Source: Mucilaginibacter sabulilitoris
GTDB taxonomy: Bacteria > Bacteroidota > Bacteroidia > Sphingobacteriales > Sphingobacteriaceae
Direction of reading: 5' to 3'
NCBI RefSeq assembly: GCF_034262375.1
Contig: NZ_CP139558.1
Span: 1,612,001 to 1,676,000 of the forward strand
Length of the DNA: 64,000 nt
In this document: positions 26,458 to 34,621 of the stretch, in pieces
Numbering within the stretch: the stretch's first letter is position 1
How the letters are laid out: each line of letters starts with the position of its first letter
Position numbers and translations under genes: made by a program
Notes under the pieces: generated by a model
Databases searched by the model: none
Seen by the model: the letters and a program-made list of their open reading frames with translations, nothing else
What the model was told of the DNA's origin: nothing

Positions 26458-26920
26458 GCTTAAAGAATACTTTACAGGTAAACGGAAATAAATTTAATAA
26501 ATTTATAATTATATGGTTCTGATGGGGGTATAAATTAGCTGTGGATACACCAAATAGGAGTATTTATAGCTGAATTGACCCTCTACAGGTATAAATTGGT
26601 CTTTTACGAGTGTTAATTCTGTTTTTGTAAAGTGTAAGTTTGTTTATCCCTACCAATTTATTGTATGCTCGTCGAAATATTTTATGGAGACGGGAATTAA
26701 GAGCCGATAAAAGTTTACTTCCGATCGGAGGCAAATCAGTATCTAAAATTATGTTGTAAATAATTTTTTTATATGAATAGCTCCCGGCAGAAAGTCAGAA
26801 ATAATAGAGTGTTAAACGGATTCAAGATTTATTAAGTTACGTTTTTAGAAAAAAAATTATTTTTTTATATAATCAGAACTAAAGTGAGTTAATACCCCAA
26901 TAACTTTAACCTTATTGACC
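26458..26920. other. Non-coding A+T-rich spacer upstream of the receiver-CRP gene
   Basis: No credible gene. GGTATAAATT occurs twice (about 26527 and 26599). The stretch from 26820 on is almost pure A/T and probably contains the promoter of the response regulator. I see no stable hairpin. Confidence 0.5.
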
Positions 26921-27973
26921 ATGAACGAATGTATACTTATCATTGACGACGACGACGTAATGAGGAGCTTAGCGGCTAAGATTTTAAATCAAGTCGGTTA
27001 TAATGTAATACAAGCCAACAATGGTAAAGCCGGCGTTAGCTTAGCCTCCCAAATGAAACCTGATCTGATATTATGTGATATCATGATGCCGGAAATGGAT
27101 GGTTTTGATGTTTTACAACTAATAAGCAAGAATCAGGAAACAGCAATTATCCCCTTTATATTTTTAACAGCAAAAACAGACAGGCTTGATTTTAGAAAAG
27201 GTATGGAAATGGGTGCCGATGATTACATCATTAAACCATTTAACCGTACCGAATTGCTAAACGCGGTTGAGTGCCGATTAAAGAAAAACGAAGTACGTAA
27301 AGTTTCTTTTACCAAGGCTCTGCAAAACCTCGATAATTTGGCAAATAATTCGAAAGATGAAAAAGCCGAATTAAAAGCTTTAATAGCAAGCCGTAAAATA
27401 CGCCAGGTTAAAAAGAAACAGATATTATATTACGAGGGCGATCAGCCAACCGGTATATATCTTATTCTTGACGGTTGTATTAAAACCATGAAATTATCAG
27501 ATGATGGGAGGGAGTTTATGACAGGGCTATATAAGGCTGATAATTATTTAGGTGTAAATGCCCTGCTGTTAAATGAAGTCTATAAAGAAACAGCCGTGGC
27601 GGTTGAGGATGCCACTGTATGCCTGCTTCCAAAAGATATTATTTTATCGCTTCTTACACGCTATCCTGCAATTAGTCAGCAGTTTTTAAGGATACTTTCA
27701 AACAATATATCCGAAAAAGAAGACCAAATGCTGGAGCTTGCCTACAATTCGGTAAGGAAACGCTTGGCCCAGGTATTGTTGCGGTTAAATAAAAAATCAG
27801 ACGATCCATTATTATTAAAAGTATCCCGCGAAGAACTGGCGGGCATGGCAGGTATGGCTATGGAAACCGTTAGCCGAACTTTAACAAATTTTAAAGATGA
27901 AGGATTGATTGAGAAAAAGAGCGGGCATATTATGATACTTGAACTTAACCGGCTTGAAAAAATAAAGAACTGA
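26921..27973 (+). CDS. Response regulator: receiver domain fused to CRP/FNR-type cNMP-fold and HTH
   Basis: A protein of 350 residues. The receiver (about 1-120) has the acidic patch IIDDDD, the phospho-acceptor in LILCDIMMPEMDG, the switch threonine in FLTAKTD, and the lysine in DDYIIKPF. The CRP-like beta-roll (about 150-265) has YYEGDQPTGIYLILDGCIK. The C-terminal HTH_Crp (about 275-350) has a recognition helix ETVSRTLTNF, which retains E-x-x-S-R as in FNR. The roll lacks the full cAMP-binding motif, so phosphorylation may be the only input (inference). The ATG at 26921 is preferred over a TTG six bases earlier. No histidine kinase is adjacent. It precedes glmS, whose upstream region holds CRP-type dyads. 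Confidence 0.92.
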   Translation: MNECILIIDDDDVMRSLAAKILNQVGYNVIQANNGKAGVSLASQMKPDLILCDIMMPEMDGFDVLQLISKNQETAIIPFIFLTAKTDRLDFRKGMEMGADDYIIKPFNRTELLNAVECRLKKNEVRKVSFTKALQNLDNLANNSKDEKAELKALIASRKIRQVKKKQILYYEGDQPTGIYLILDGCIKTMKLSDDGREFMTGLYKADNYLGVNALLLNEVYKETAVAVEDATVCLLPKDIILSLLTRYPAISQQFLRILSNNISEKEDQMLELAYNSVRKRLAQVLLRLNKKSDDPLLLKVSREELAGMAGMAMETVSRTLTNFKDEGLIEKKSGHIMILELNRLEKIKN

Positions 27974-28007
27974 TTAAAACCAGTTTTTATTTTTCGATGA
28001 TGAATGT

Positions 28008-28036
28008 AAAATAATTTCTCTCTGAAATTATTTTTG
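28008..28036 (+). terminator. Intrinsic terminator after the response regulator (first of two)
   Basis: AAAATAATTTC and GAAATTATTTT form an 11-bp A/T-rich stem around TCTCT; the right arm runs into TTTTTG. Confidence 0.55.
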
Positions 28037-28082
28037 AACCTTTTATAAGACTCGCGATTTTATCCCTTATAGCTTAACAGAG

Positions 28083-28116
28083 TTCCCCGGAAGCAAAATT
28101 CCGGGGAATTTTTTTT
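28083..28116 (+). terminator. Strong intrinsic terminator between response regulator and glmS
   Basis: TTCCCCGGAA and TTCCGGGGAA form a perfect 10-bp stem with a six-base loop, directly followed by eight Ts. It makes glmS a separate transcription unit from the response regulator. Confidence 0.9.
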
Positions 28117-28170
28117 GTTTCACATTTTATTCAAAACCAATTATTTAGCTATCGGAATGCCATAATTTAA

Positions 28171-28208
28171 TGTGATGAATCTCATTTTTAAAAGTGACGG
28201 CTGTCACT
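28171..28208. promoter_or_regulatory. Two CRP/FNR-type dyads 22 bp apart upstream of glmS
   Basis: Site 1 is TGTGA-N6-TCATT (28171-28186). Site 2 is AGTGA-N6-TCACT (28193-28208) and is perfectly symmetric. Their centres are exactly 22 bp apart, two helical turns, so bound dimers would lie on the same DNA face. They lie 73-110 bp before the glmS ATG. The receiver-CRP protein encoded just upstream is the natural candidate. Its E-x-x-S-R helix resembles FNR, which prefers TTGA, so the fit is imperfect. Confidence 0.5.
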
Positions 28209-28280
28209 GCAAAGCTGATTCGGGGTAACGATATTTAGTTTTTAAACAACGAAGGCATTTCATTTAAAAAAATAGCGCTT

Positions 28281-30119
28281 ATGTGTGGAATTGTAGGTTA
28301 TATTGGGTTCCGTGAAGCATGGCCCATAGTAATTAAAGGTTTAAAAAGATTAGAATATCGCGGCTATGATAGTGCAGGTATCGCTATTATAAACACCAAT
28401 GGTTTTAATATTTATAAGAAAGCCGGAAAGGTATCCTTTCTGGAGGGTTTCACCGAAGATAAAGACCGGAGCGGACATATAGCAATGGGGCATACCCGTT
28501 GGGCCACCCATGGTGCCCCATCTGATCGTAATTCACACCCACATAGCTCAAATGACCGGCGCCTGCACATTATCCACAATGGTATAATTGAAAATTACGC
28601 TACACTTAAAGAAGAATTGATTAACCGCGGCCATCAGTTTGAAAGCGATACCGATACTGAGGTTTTAGTCCATTTAATACAAGAGATCCAGGAAATAGAA
28701 CAGATTGATTTGTTGGAAGCTGTTCGCCTGGCTTTAAATTCTGTAATTGGCGCTTATGCCATAGTTATTATGGACAGGGAAAACCCAGACCAGTTAATTG
28801 CTGCAAGAAAAGGAAGTCCGTTGGTTATCGGTGTTGGAGATAACGAATATTTTATCGCATCTGATGCTACCCCAATTGTGGAATACGTTAAAAATGTAAT
28901 TTATTTAAAAGATAATGAAATTGCGCTGGTAAAACGCGGAGGCCTGTTAGTTAAACGCCTTGATAATGTGATACAAACCCCTTTAATACAAGAATTGGAA
29001 TTAAAGCTGGAAGAACTTGAAAAAGGAGGCTTTGATCATTTTATGTTAAAGGAAATATACGAGCAGCCACGTTCTATCAGGGATTGTATGCGCGGCCGTA
29101 TTAATTGCGAACAAGGCAAAATAGCATTGGGCGGTATTAAAGAATATGCCGAAAAACTGAAAAACGTTGAGCGTATAATAATCGTTGCCTGTGGTACATC
29201 ATGGCACGCGGGTTTAACAGGTGAATATTTAATTGAGGAGTATTCCCGTATACCGGTTGAGGTTGAGTATGCTTCTGAATTCAGATACCGCAACCCTATT
29301 ATTACCGAAAAGGATGTAGTAGTTGCCATATCACAATCGGGCGAAACTGCTGATACTATGGCTGCTATTGAAATAGCAAAAGAAAAAGGGGCAACAATTT
29401 TTGGAATTTGCAATGTGGTAGGTGCATCAATACCTCGTATCACACATGCGGGAGTTTACACACATGCCGGTCCTGAAATTGGGGTAGCTTCGACAAAAGC
29501 ATTTACCGCGCAGGTAACTGTTTTAACATTAATGGCTTTGTACATTGCTCAACAGAAAGGTACATTAACAACATCTAAGTTAACCAGCCTTTTAACCGAA
29601 CTGAATGGTATACCTGAAAAAATTCAGGCAGTTTTAGCCACCAATGAGTTAATTAAAAATATAGCTGAAAAAGTTAAAGATTCCAGAAATTGTTTGTTTT
29701 TAGGACGGGGAAGCGGTTTTCCGGTTGCACTTGAAGGGGCTTTAAAGTTAAAAGAGATATCGTACATTCATGCAGAAGGCTATCCTGCAGCCGAAATGAA
29801 ACACGGGCCAATTGCGCTGATTGATAAAGAAATGCCTGTTGTTTTTATTGCTACAAAAAATTCTTCGTATGAAAAAGTTGTCAGCAATATCCAGGAAGTT
29901 AAAGCTCGTAAAGGAATTGTTATAGCTATTGTGACCAGCGGCGACCGGGAGGTTGAAAAAATGGTTGATTACTGTATTGAAATACCTGATGCCGATGAAG
30001 CCTTTTTACCATTACTGGCAACCATCCCTTTACAGTTGCTTGCTTATCATATAGCTGTAATGCGTGGCTGCAATGTTGACCAACCACGAAATCTGGCCAA
30101 GTCGGTTACTGTTGAATAA
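28281..30119 (+). CDS. glmS: Glutamine--fructose-6-phosphate aminotransferase (isomerising)
   Basis: Cytosolic enzyme making glucosamine-6-phosphate from fructose-6-phosphate and glutamine, the entry to UDP-GlcNAc. At 612 residues it has the usual length. The class II glutaminase domain begins M-C-G-I-V-G, with Cys2 as nucleophile, and spans about 1-220. Two SIS isomerase domains follow (about 285-425 and 455-600), with the sugar-phosphate loops ISQSGETADTM and GRGSGFPVALEGALKLKE. The C-terminus NLAKSVTVE is the conserved GlmS end. Placed just ahead of the EPS locus, it can supply the amino-sugar precursor. It may be the only glmS or an EPS-dedicated copy; the window cannot tell. Confidence 0.97.
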   Translation: MCGIVGYIGFREAWPIVIKGLKRLEYRGYDSAGIAIINTNGFNIYKKAGKVSFLEGFTEDKDRSGHIAMGHTRWATHGAPSDRNSHPHSSNDRRLHIIHNGIIENYATLKEELINRGHQFESDTDTEVLVHLIQEIQEIEQIDLLEAVRLALNSVIGAYAIVIMDRENPDQLIAARKGSPLVIGVGDNEYFIASDATPIVEYVKNVIYLKDNEIALVKRGGLLVKRLDNVIQTPLIQELELKLEELEKGGFDHFMLKEIYEQPRSIRDCMRGRINCEQGKIALGGIKEYAEKLKNVERIIIVACGTSWHAGLTGEYLIEEYSRIPVEVEYASEFRYRNPIITEKDVVVAISQSGETADTMAAIEIAKEKGATIFGICNVVGASIPRITHAGVYTHAGPEIGVASTKAFTAQVTVLTLMALYIAQQKGTLTTSKLTSLLTELNGIPEKIQAVLATNELIKNIAEKVKDSRNCLFLGRGSGFPVALEGALKLKEISYIHAEGYPAAEMKHGPIALIDKEMPVVFIATKNSSYEKVVSNIQEVKARKGIVIAIVTSGDREVEKMVDYCIEIPDADEAFLPLLATIPLQLLAYHIAVMRGCNVDQPRNLAKSVTVE

Positions 30120-30209
30120 GCCGGTGCAGATTTAAAAAATAAGATCAATTTTTTATAAAAATCGCGTCATCCGATAGTTACTGAAAGCCACCTGAATCCT
30201 TCACAATAC

Positions 30210-30244
30210 AATGCTAAGATTTTAAAAAAATCTTAGCATTTTTT
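30210..30244 (+). terminator. Intrinsic terminator after glmS
   Basis: AATGCTAAGATTTT and AAAATCTTAGCATT form a stem of up to 14 bp, followed by a run of Ts. It separates glmS from the EPS operon. Confidence 0.88.
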
Positions 30245-30480
30245 GTTTCATAGCGGTGTTAATTTTAGCGTTTGTGAAGTTGTAAAACCAGGCATATTTC
30301 GTGCGTTATTATTTACATTATCTTAACGTTTAAATCACCTCTTCTTTAATTTTTATTAACCTTAATAAATGGATTATTTAACTAATTAAATATTGAAAAA
30401 AAAAGTTTCATTTTACCCCTGAAAGCTCTAAAAAATATCTCCGAAAATTACTCAGGTGGAGTTGCGTTTTGTACAGATTT

Positions 30481-30530
30481 TTTACAGTATGTGTAAATAT
30501 AAGCCTATGTTTCTTTACACTTCTTGTAAA
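30481..30530. promoter_or_regulatory. Twin TTTACA-N5-TGTAAA dyads upstream of the EPS operon
   Basis: Two 17-bp dyads with identical arms and spacer length occur at 30481-30497 and 30514-30530. They start 33 bp apart, three helical turns. The second matches the reverse complement of the first over TTTACAC and TGTAAA, so they are in opposite orientation. They lie 120-170 bp upstream of the Wza gene. No other paired copy was seen in the window. Putative operator; the regulator is unknown. Confidence 0.5.
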
Positions 30531-30552
30531 AAAAAATCACTTGTTTACAATT

Positions 30553-30605
30553 TAATTTCAATCGTGAAATTATATATAGTATTGATGGACAATTAGATAT
30601 ATTTG
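30553..30605 (+). promoter_or_regulatory. Promoter-proximal dyad and possible -7 box of the EPS operon
   Basis: TAATTTCA-ATCG-TGAAATTA (30553-30572) is a perfect 8-bp dyad. TATATTTG at 30598-30605 fits the Bacteroidota -7 consensus TAnnTTTG. I do not see a TTTG -33 element at the right distance, so the promoter call is weak. Confidence 0.35.
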
Positions 30606-30648
30606 ATTTGTAAAACCAAAGCAACTATAAACCATATCCTTATCACTC

Positions 30649-31404
30649 ATGATTATGAAAATACTTACACGAAGCTCCCTCTTGTTACTGCTGGCAATAA
30701 GTGCCTGTGCACCACGGAGAGACCTGGTTTATTTTAGTAATATGGCAAACACTACTTCGGTAGCTGATGTACAAAACCCTGATATTCGTATCCGTCAAAA
30801 CGACATTATTAGTATCACAATGAATAGCCTTAGCCCAGAGTCAAATTTGCTGTTTAGCAGCAATAAAAATCCATCGGCAGATCCTTCTTCAAAAGGCTAT
30901 AGGGTTAACAAAAATGGCAACATTAATTTACCATTGATAGGTGACTTTAAAATAGAGGGAATGACCATTGAAGAGGCCCAAACCGGAATCGAAGCCGCAT
31001 TGAGCCAGCACGTAAAAAAACCCGAAGTAGAGGTTCAGATCGTAAATTTCAAAATTACAGTTATTGGTGAGGTCAACAAGCCGTCCACATTTGTTATAAA
31101 CGATGAAAAAGTTAATCTGCTTGAGGCCCTGGGAATGGCCGGGGATATGACCGTGTACGGTAAAAGAGATAATGTTTTGATTATACGTACCGAAGATGGA
31201 CATAAAACTATGAAAAGGCTTGATCTGAATAGGCAGGAAACATTGAACTCGCCTTATTTTAATCTCAGGCAAAATGATATTGTTTATGTTGAGCCAGACC
31301 GGGCCAAGGCTATTGAGTATAGCTCAAATACCCGGATAATTCCAATTGTTGTAGCTTCTATATCAGCAGTGGCGGTTTTAGCAGCCGTGTTGTTAAGAAG
31401 ATAA
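30649..31404 (+). CDS. wza: Outer membrane polysaccharide export lipoprotein (Wza/UpxZ-neighbour type)
   Basis: A lipoprotein of 251 residues with lipobox LLAISAC (cysteine at about 22). The polysaccharide-export domain (about 48-125) has IRIRQNDIISITMNSLSP and VNKNGNINLPLIGDFKIEGM. An SLBB domain follows (about 128-215, VTVIGEVNKPSTFVIN-like region). A C-terminal hydrophobic helix (about 226-249, IIPIVVASISAVAVLAAVLL) may be the outer-membrane helix that forms the Wza pore. It is shorter than E. coli Wza, as is normal in this phylum. It is followed at 38 bp by the Wzc gene and opens the EPS locus. Confidence 0.93.
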   Translation: MIMKILTRSSLLLLLAISACAPRRDLVYFSNMANTTSVADVQNPDIRIRQNDIISITMNSLSPESNLLFSSNKNPSADPSSKGYRVNKNGNINLPLIGDFKIEGMTIEEAQTGIEAALSQHVKKPEVEVQIVNFKITVIGEVNKPSTFVINDEKVNLLEALGMAGDMTVYGKRDNVLIIRTEDGHKTMKRLDLNRQETLNSPYFNLRQNDIVYVEPDRAKAIEYSSNTRIIPIVVASISAVAVLAAVLLRR

Positions 31405-31442
31405 TATAATAAACCGATTGCCAATTGTTAAAAACTGATATT

Positions 31443-33755
31443 ATGGCCGCAAATTCTATTTCTAAACCCGCTGCGCATTCTGAAAATTTTGCCGATAAGC
31501 TGATGCCGTATTTAAAACGCTGGTATCTATTTTTAATAACGTTTGTTATTTGTATGGGCGCTGTTTGGCTTTATATTGATTTTGCTATACCTCAGTATAA
31601 AATAACCAGCACCTTGCTTATACCTGATGATAAAAAAGGCGACGGGATTTTAAAGGCAACAGCGTTTAGTGACCTTAACATGTTTATGGAAACTAAAACC
31701 GTAGACAATGAAATGGAGATTTTACGCTCCAGAGACCTGATTTACACTGCGCTAAAAAAGCTCAATCTGGATGTGGCCTATTTTGATATCCAGGGTCTTA
31801 AAACACGTGAGCTGTATGCTGAGGACGTCCCTTTTAAAATCACAATCAAAACACTGGGTAAACTCGCTTATCGCAAACAACTAAAATTGAAAGGTTTGTC
31901 TGCCGGCACTTTTAGGTTGGAGGACGGAGAATTAAGCTGGATATACCGTTACGGACAACAAATTAAGCACAAAGATTATTCATTTATAGTGGATAAAGGC
32001 CCGGCCTTTTCAAACGCCGACAGGCTTACACAAATACAATTTAAAAACCTGCATCAGCAAGCTGCATCTTACAGTGCAACCAAGCTCAACGTAAATCCTG
32101 TAGTAAAGGAGTCTAATACATTAATCTTGAGCTTGTTAGACCCTGTTCCTGCCAGGGGCGTTGATATTCTGACAACCATTATCACTACTTATAATATTGA
32201 AAATGTACAGAAGAAAAACGTTACTGCCATTAATACTATCTTGTTTATCGACAAGAGGTTAAAATCTATGGAACAGGATCTTTCTACAGCTGAAGGAGGA
32301 ATAGAAGCTTTCAAGCAACAGAATGGAACAGTGGACGCAAGCAGCGACGCACAGCTGAACTTAACAAAATCTACAGAGTACAATCAATTGCTGGATGCTT
32401 CAAATGTGCAACTGGGTATTATACGTTCTCTTGAAAAATACCTGAGCAGTTCAAGCAATCAGTTTAGCGTAGTGCCCAGTACTATGGGATTAAAAGATCC
32501 GGTACTAAATACTTTGATCAGCCGCTTTAATGATCTGCAACTGGAACGGAACAGAATGCTGAACAGCGCCAACCTGAGCAACCCGCTGGTACAAAACCTC
32601 AGTGAGCAGATAGCCAGTCTGCGTGTTAATATCAAAGAGAATTTAGCAAATATTAAAAATGGGGTTGTTATAGAAAATAACAACCTGAAATCAAACTACC
32701 AGCACTATGATTCCAGGGTTCGTTCGGTACCGGCTCTTGAAAGGGGCTTGCTGCAGCGCAGCAGGGAACAAAGCGTTAAAACAACTTTGTATCAATACTT
32801 ATTGCAAAAACGCGAAGAAACAGCTTTGTCATTATCAGCAACTATCCCAACCTCGCAGTTAGTGGATAAGCCAGCTTACGATTCTACACCTGAATATCCT
32901 AAACAATCTTTATTGTATTTATGCGGAAGTATTGTTGGCCTGTTACTACCTGCTTTATTTATCTATGTACGGGAGCAGTTTAATGTAAAAGTTAAAGATT
33001 CTTCAAGCTTAAATTATATATCGGGTGTGAAAATATTAGGCGAATTAAGCCATAATGAAGTTAAAAGCCCGATAGCTATAGAAAGGGGAGGGAATTCAGT
33101 TATATCGGAGCTTTTCAGATACATACGCACCAACCTCGGAGCAGTAAATCCCGATTCACCGCATAAGGTTATGCTGGTTACTTCCTGTATGAAGGGGGAG
33201 GGCAAAACATTTTTCAGCATCAATTTGGGTTTAACCCTGGCAATGCTTAATAAAAAGGTACTGATCCTGGAATTCGATCTGCGTAAGCCCGATCTGCTTC
33301 AAAAATTGGGCATAGAGCAGCAAAGGGGCATTACAGATTTTCTGCAAGGCTATACAGACGAATTGAACGATTGTATCCAGCCTTATGATAATGCAGAGAA
33401 CCTTTATGTACTGGGTTGCGGTTCACTGCCCAAGGATCCTGCAGAACTGCTTTTGGATGAACGCATGGATATGCTTTTTGAGTGGGCGAAAGACAGGTTT
33501 GATTATCTGATCATCGACACCTCACCGGTTGGCGCTGTTGCTGATGCTTTTAGCCTTGCCCAATATGCAGATCAGAGTATTTACCTGGTAAGGTATAATT
33601 ATACGAGCACACATCAATTAGACATCCTCAGGGATATTTATGATAACGAAAAATTTAAAAACCTGATGGTGGTTTTTAATGATGCTAAAAAAGAAAATCG
33701 TCCGGCTTATGCTTATGGCGGTTATGGTTATGCTGCTGAAAAAAGCAGAAAATAA
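31443..33755 (+). CDS. wzc: Polysaccharide co-polymerase fused to bacterial tyrosine kinase (Wzc type)
   Basis: An inner-membrane protein of 770 residues. The order is: Wzz domain with membrane segment 1 (about 28-50); a long periplasmic coiled-coil part (about 240-430); membrane segment 2 (about 485-505, LLYLCGSIVGLLLPALFIYV); and a cytosolic BY-kinase domain (about 550-770). The kinase has Walker A GEGKTFFS, Walker A' LEFDLRKPDL and Walker B YLIIDTSPVG. It ends in a tyrosine cluster (RPAYAYGGYGYA), the autophosphorylation tail that controls polymer length and export. The ATG at 31443 is chosen over a TTG 18 bases earlier. A hairpin follows the gene. Confidence 0.95.
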   Translation: MAANSISKPAAHSENFADKLMPYLKRWYLFLITFVICMGAVWLYIDFAIPQYKITSTLLIPDDKKGDGILKATAFSDLNMFMETKTVDNEMEILRSRDLIYTALKKLNLDVAYFDIQGLKTRELYAEDVPFKITIKTLGKLAYRKQLKLKGLSAGTFRLEDGELSWIYRYGQQIKHKDYSFIVDKGPAFSNADRLTQIQFKNLHQQAASYSATKLNVNPVVKESNTLILSLLDPVPARGVDILTTIITTYNIENVQKKNVTAINTILFIDKRLKSMEQDLSTAEGGIEAFKQQNGTVDASSDAQLNLTKSTEYNQLLDASNVQLGIIRSLEKYLSSSSNQFSVVPSTMGLKDPVLNTLISRFNDLQLERNRMLNSANLSNPLVQNLSEQIASLRVNIKENLANIKNGVVIENNNLKSNYQHYDSRVRSVPALERGLLQRSREQSVKTTLYQYLLQKREETALSLSATIPTSQLVDKPAYDSTPEYPKQSLLYLCGSIVGLLLPALFIYVREQFNVKVKDSSSLNYISGVKILGELSHNEVKSPIAIERGGNSVISELFRYIRTNLGAVNPDSPHKVMLVTSCMKGEGKTFFSINLGLTLAMLNKKVLILEFDLRKPDLLQKLGIEQQRGITDFLQGYTDELNDCIQPYDNAENLYVLGCGSLPKDPAELLLDERMDMLFEWAKDRFDYLIIDTSPVGAVADAFSLAQYADQSIYLVRYNYTSTHQLDILRDIYDNEKFKNLMVVFNDAKKENRPAYAYGGYGYAAEKSRK

Positions 33756-33772
33756 TATTTTATAAGAGCTTA

Positions 33773-33787
33773 CCGGCCTTTAGCCGG
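33773..33787 (+). terminator. Hairpin after wzc (probable terminator or attenuator)
   Basis: CCGGC and GCCGG form a 5-bp G+C stem with a CTTTA loop. It is followed by a T-rich but interrupted stretch (AATTAATTCAAATTT). This is a weak intrinsic terminator at the boundary between the export genes and the antiterminator gene leader. Confidence 0.45.
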
Positions 33788-33800
33788 CAATTAATTCAAA

Positions 33801-33847
33801 TTTAATTTTTAAAAAGAAGAACTATGTAAGTGGTATGGCGAAGCTAT
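33801..33847 (+). repeat. EPS leader element, copy 1 (ops-like hairpin)
   Basis: A core of 24 bases (33824-33847) is repeated at 34013-34036 with one difference, and the A/T- and purine-rich flank before it is similar too. In RNA the core can fold as GUAUGGC-GAA-GCUAUAC, seven pairs with one G-U and a GAA triloop (33833-33849). The loop-side GGCGAAGC resembles the GGCGGTAGC of the E. coli ops site bound by RfaH. The core starts with ATG TAA, a start codon followed by a stop, behind a purine run. It lies in the leader of a NusG-paralogue gene. Confidence 0.7.
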
Positions 33848-33988
33848 ACATAGTGCCGAACTAACAGTTTTTATTCGCCAAAACAAAAATTGCAGCAAAA
33901 CCAATGGTTGCACTGCATAAAAAACGACAGGCTTTATTTAACCTGTATTAAACCCGGGGCTTTACCCGGTAAACCTAAATAAATAGCT

Positions 33989-34036
33989 TTTTAATTTTTT
34001 AAGAAAGGGGTCATGTAAGTGATATGGCGAAGCTAT
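33989..34036 (+). repeat. EPS leader element, copy 2 (ops-like hairpin)
   Basis: Second copy of the leader element, ending 39 bases before the antiterminator start codon. It keeps ATGTAAGTG, TATGGCGAAGCTAT and the purine run before the ATG-TAA (here AAGAAAGGGG). The hairpin here has five pairs around the same GAA loop. The two cores start 189 bp apart. The stretch between them carries a 5-bp CCGGG/CCCGG hairpin (33954-33969) with no T tract. No further copy was seen in the window. Confidence 0.7.
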
Positions 34037-34075
34037 TGAATAAACTCAAGCAACGATCTTTTCAAAATAAATATT

Positions 34076-34621
34076 ATGGAACCTAAACAATTACATGAAA
34101 AAAAATGGCTGGTAGTTTACACAAGGCCCAGATGGGAAAAGAAGGTTGACACATTGTTAAAACGGCAGGGCATTGAATCATACTGCCCGGTAAGGCAGGT
34201 TCAGAGCCAATGGGCCGACCGCAAAAAAGAAGTTAACCTCCCCATATTCAATTCGTACGTTTTTGTTCGGGTTAACCTTCGCGAAGAGTCAATGGTGCTG
34301 TACTGCATGGGGGTTATGGGCTACGTTTATTATATGCAAAGACCCGCTGTTGTGCGGGATAATGTTATTGAAGAGATTAAAAGGAACCTAACCCTTTATA
34401 AAGATTTAGAGGTCATTAATCTGCAGGATATATCAGTGGGCGACCGTGTGCTGGTAAAACAAGGTGCTTTTGCCGACCAGCCGGGCCAGGTAGTTCAAAT
34501 ACAAGGTAAAAATGTGCTCATGATTTTTGACAACATCCACTGCGCACTGGTAACACGAGTGCCATTTCAACACATCGCTATAAACAACCTTAAACAGAAT
34601 AATAAAAATGCTACAAAATAA
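34076..34621 (+). CDS. UpxY-type transcription antiterminator (NusG paralogue)
   Basis: A protein of 181 residues. The NGN domain (about 8-110) includes [14 protein letters not shown] and [18 protein letters not shown] domain follows (about 120-172, [20 protein letters not shown]). In Bacteroides each capsule operon begins with such a protein (UpxY), which lets RNA polymerase read through the long operon after loading in the leader. Here it is the first gene after a 320-bp leader holding two hairpin elements, and it overlaps the next gene by 14 bp. Function as the dedicated elongation factor of this EPS operon is well supported by family and position. Confidence 0.93.
   Translation: MEPKQLHEKKWLVVYTRPRWEKKVDTLLKRQGIESYCPVRQVQSQWADRKKEVNLPIFNSYVFVRVNLREESMVLYCMGVMGYVYYMQRPAVVRDNVIEEIKRNLTLYKDLEVINLQDISVGDRVLVKQGAFADQPGQVVQIQGKNVLMIFDNIHCALVTRVPFQHIAINNLKQNNKNATK

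Noticed and set aside
26458..26920. Possible small RNA or riboswitch in the gap before the response regulator
   Set aside because: No stable stem, terminator or conserved motif that I can recognise; only a short repeated GGTATAAATT.
33954..33969. CCGGG/CCCGG hairpin in the EPS leader as an intrinsic terminator
   Set aside because: Only five pairs and no U tract follows; at best a pause or attenuation site.
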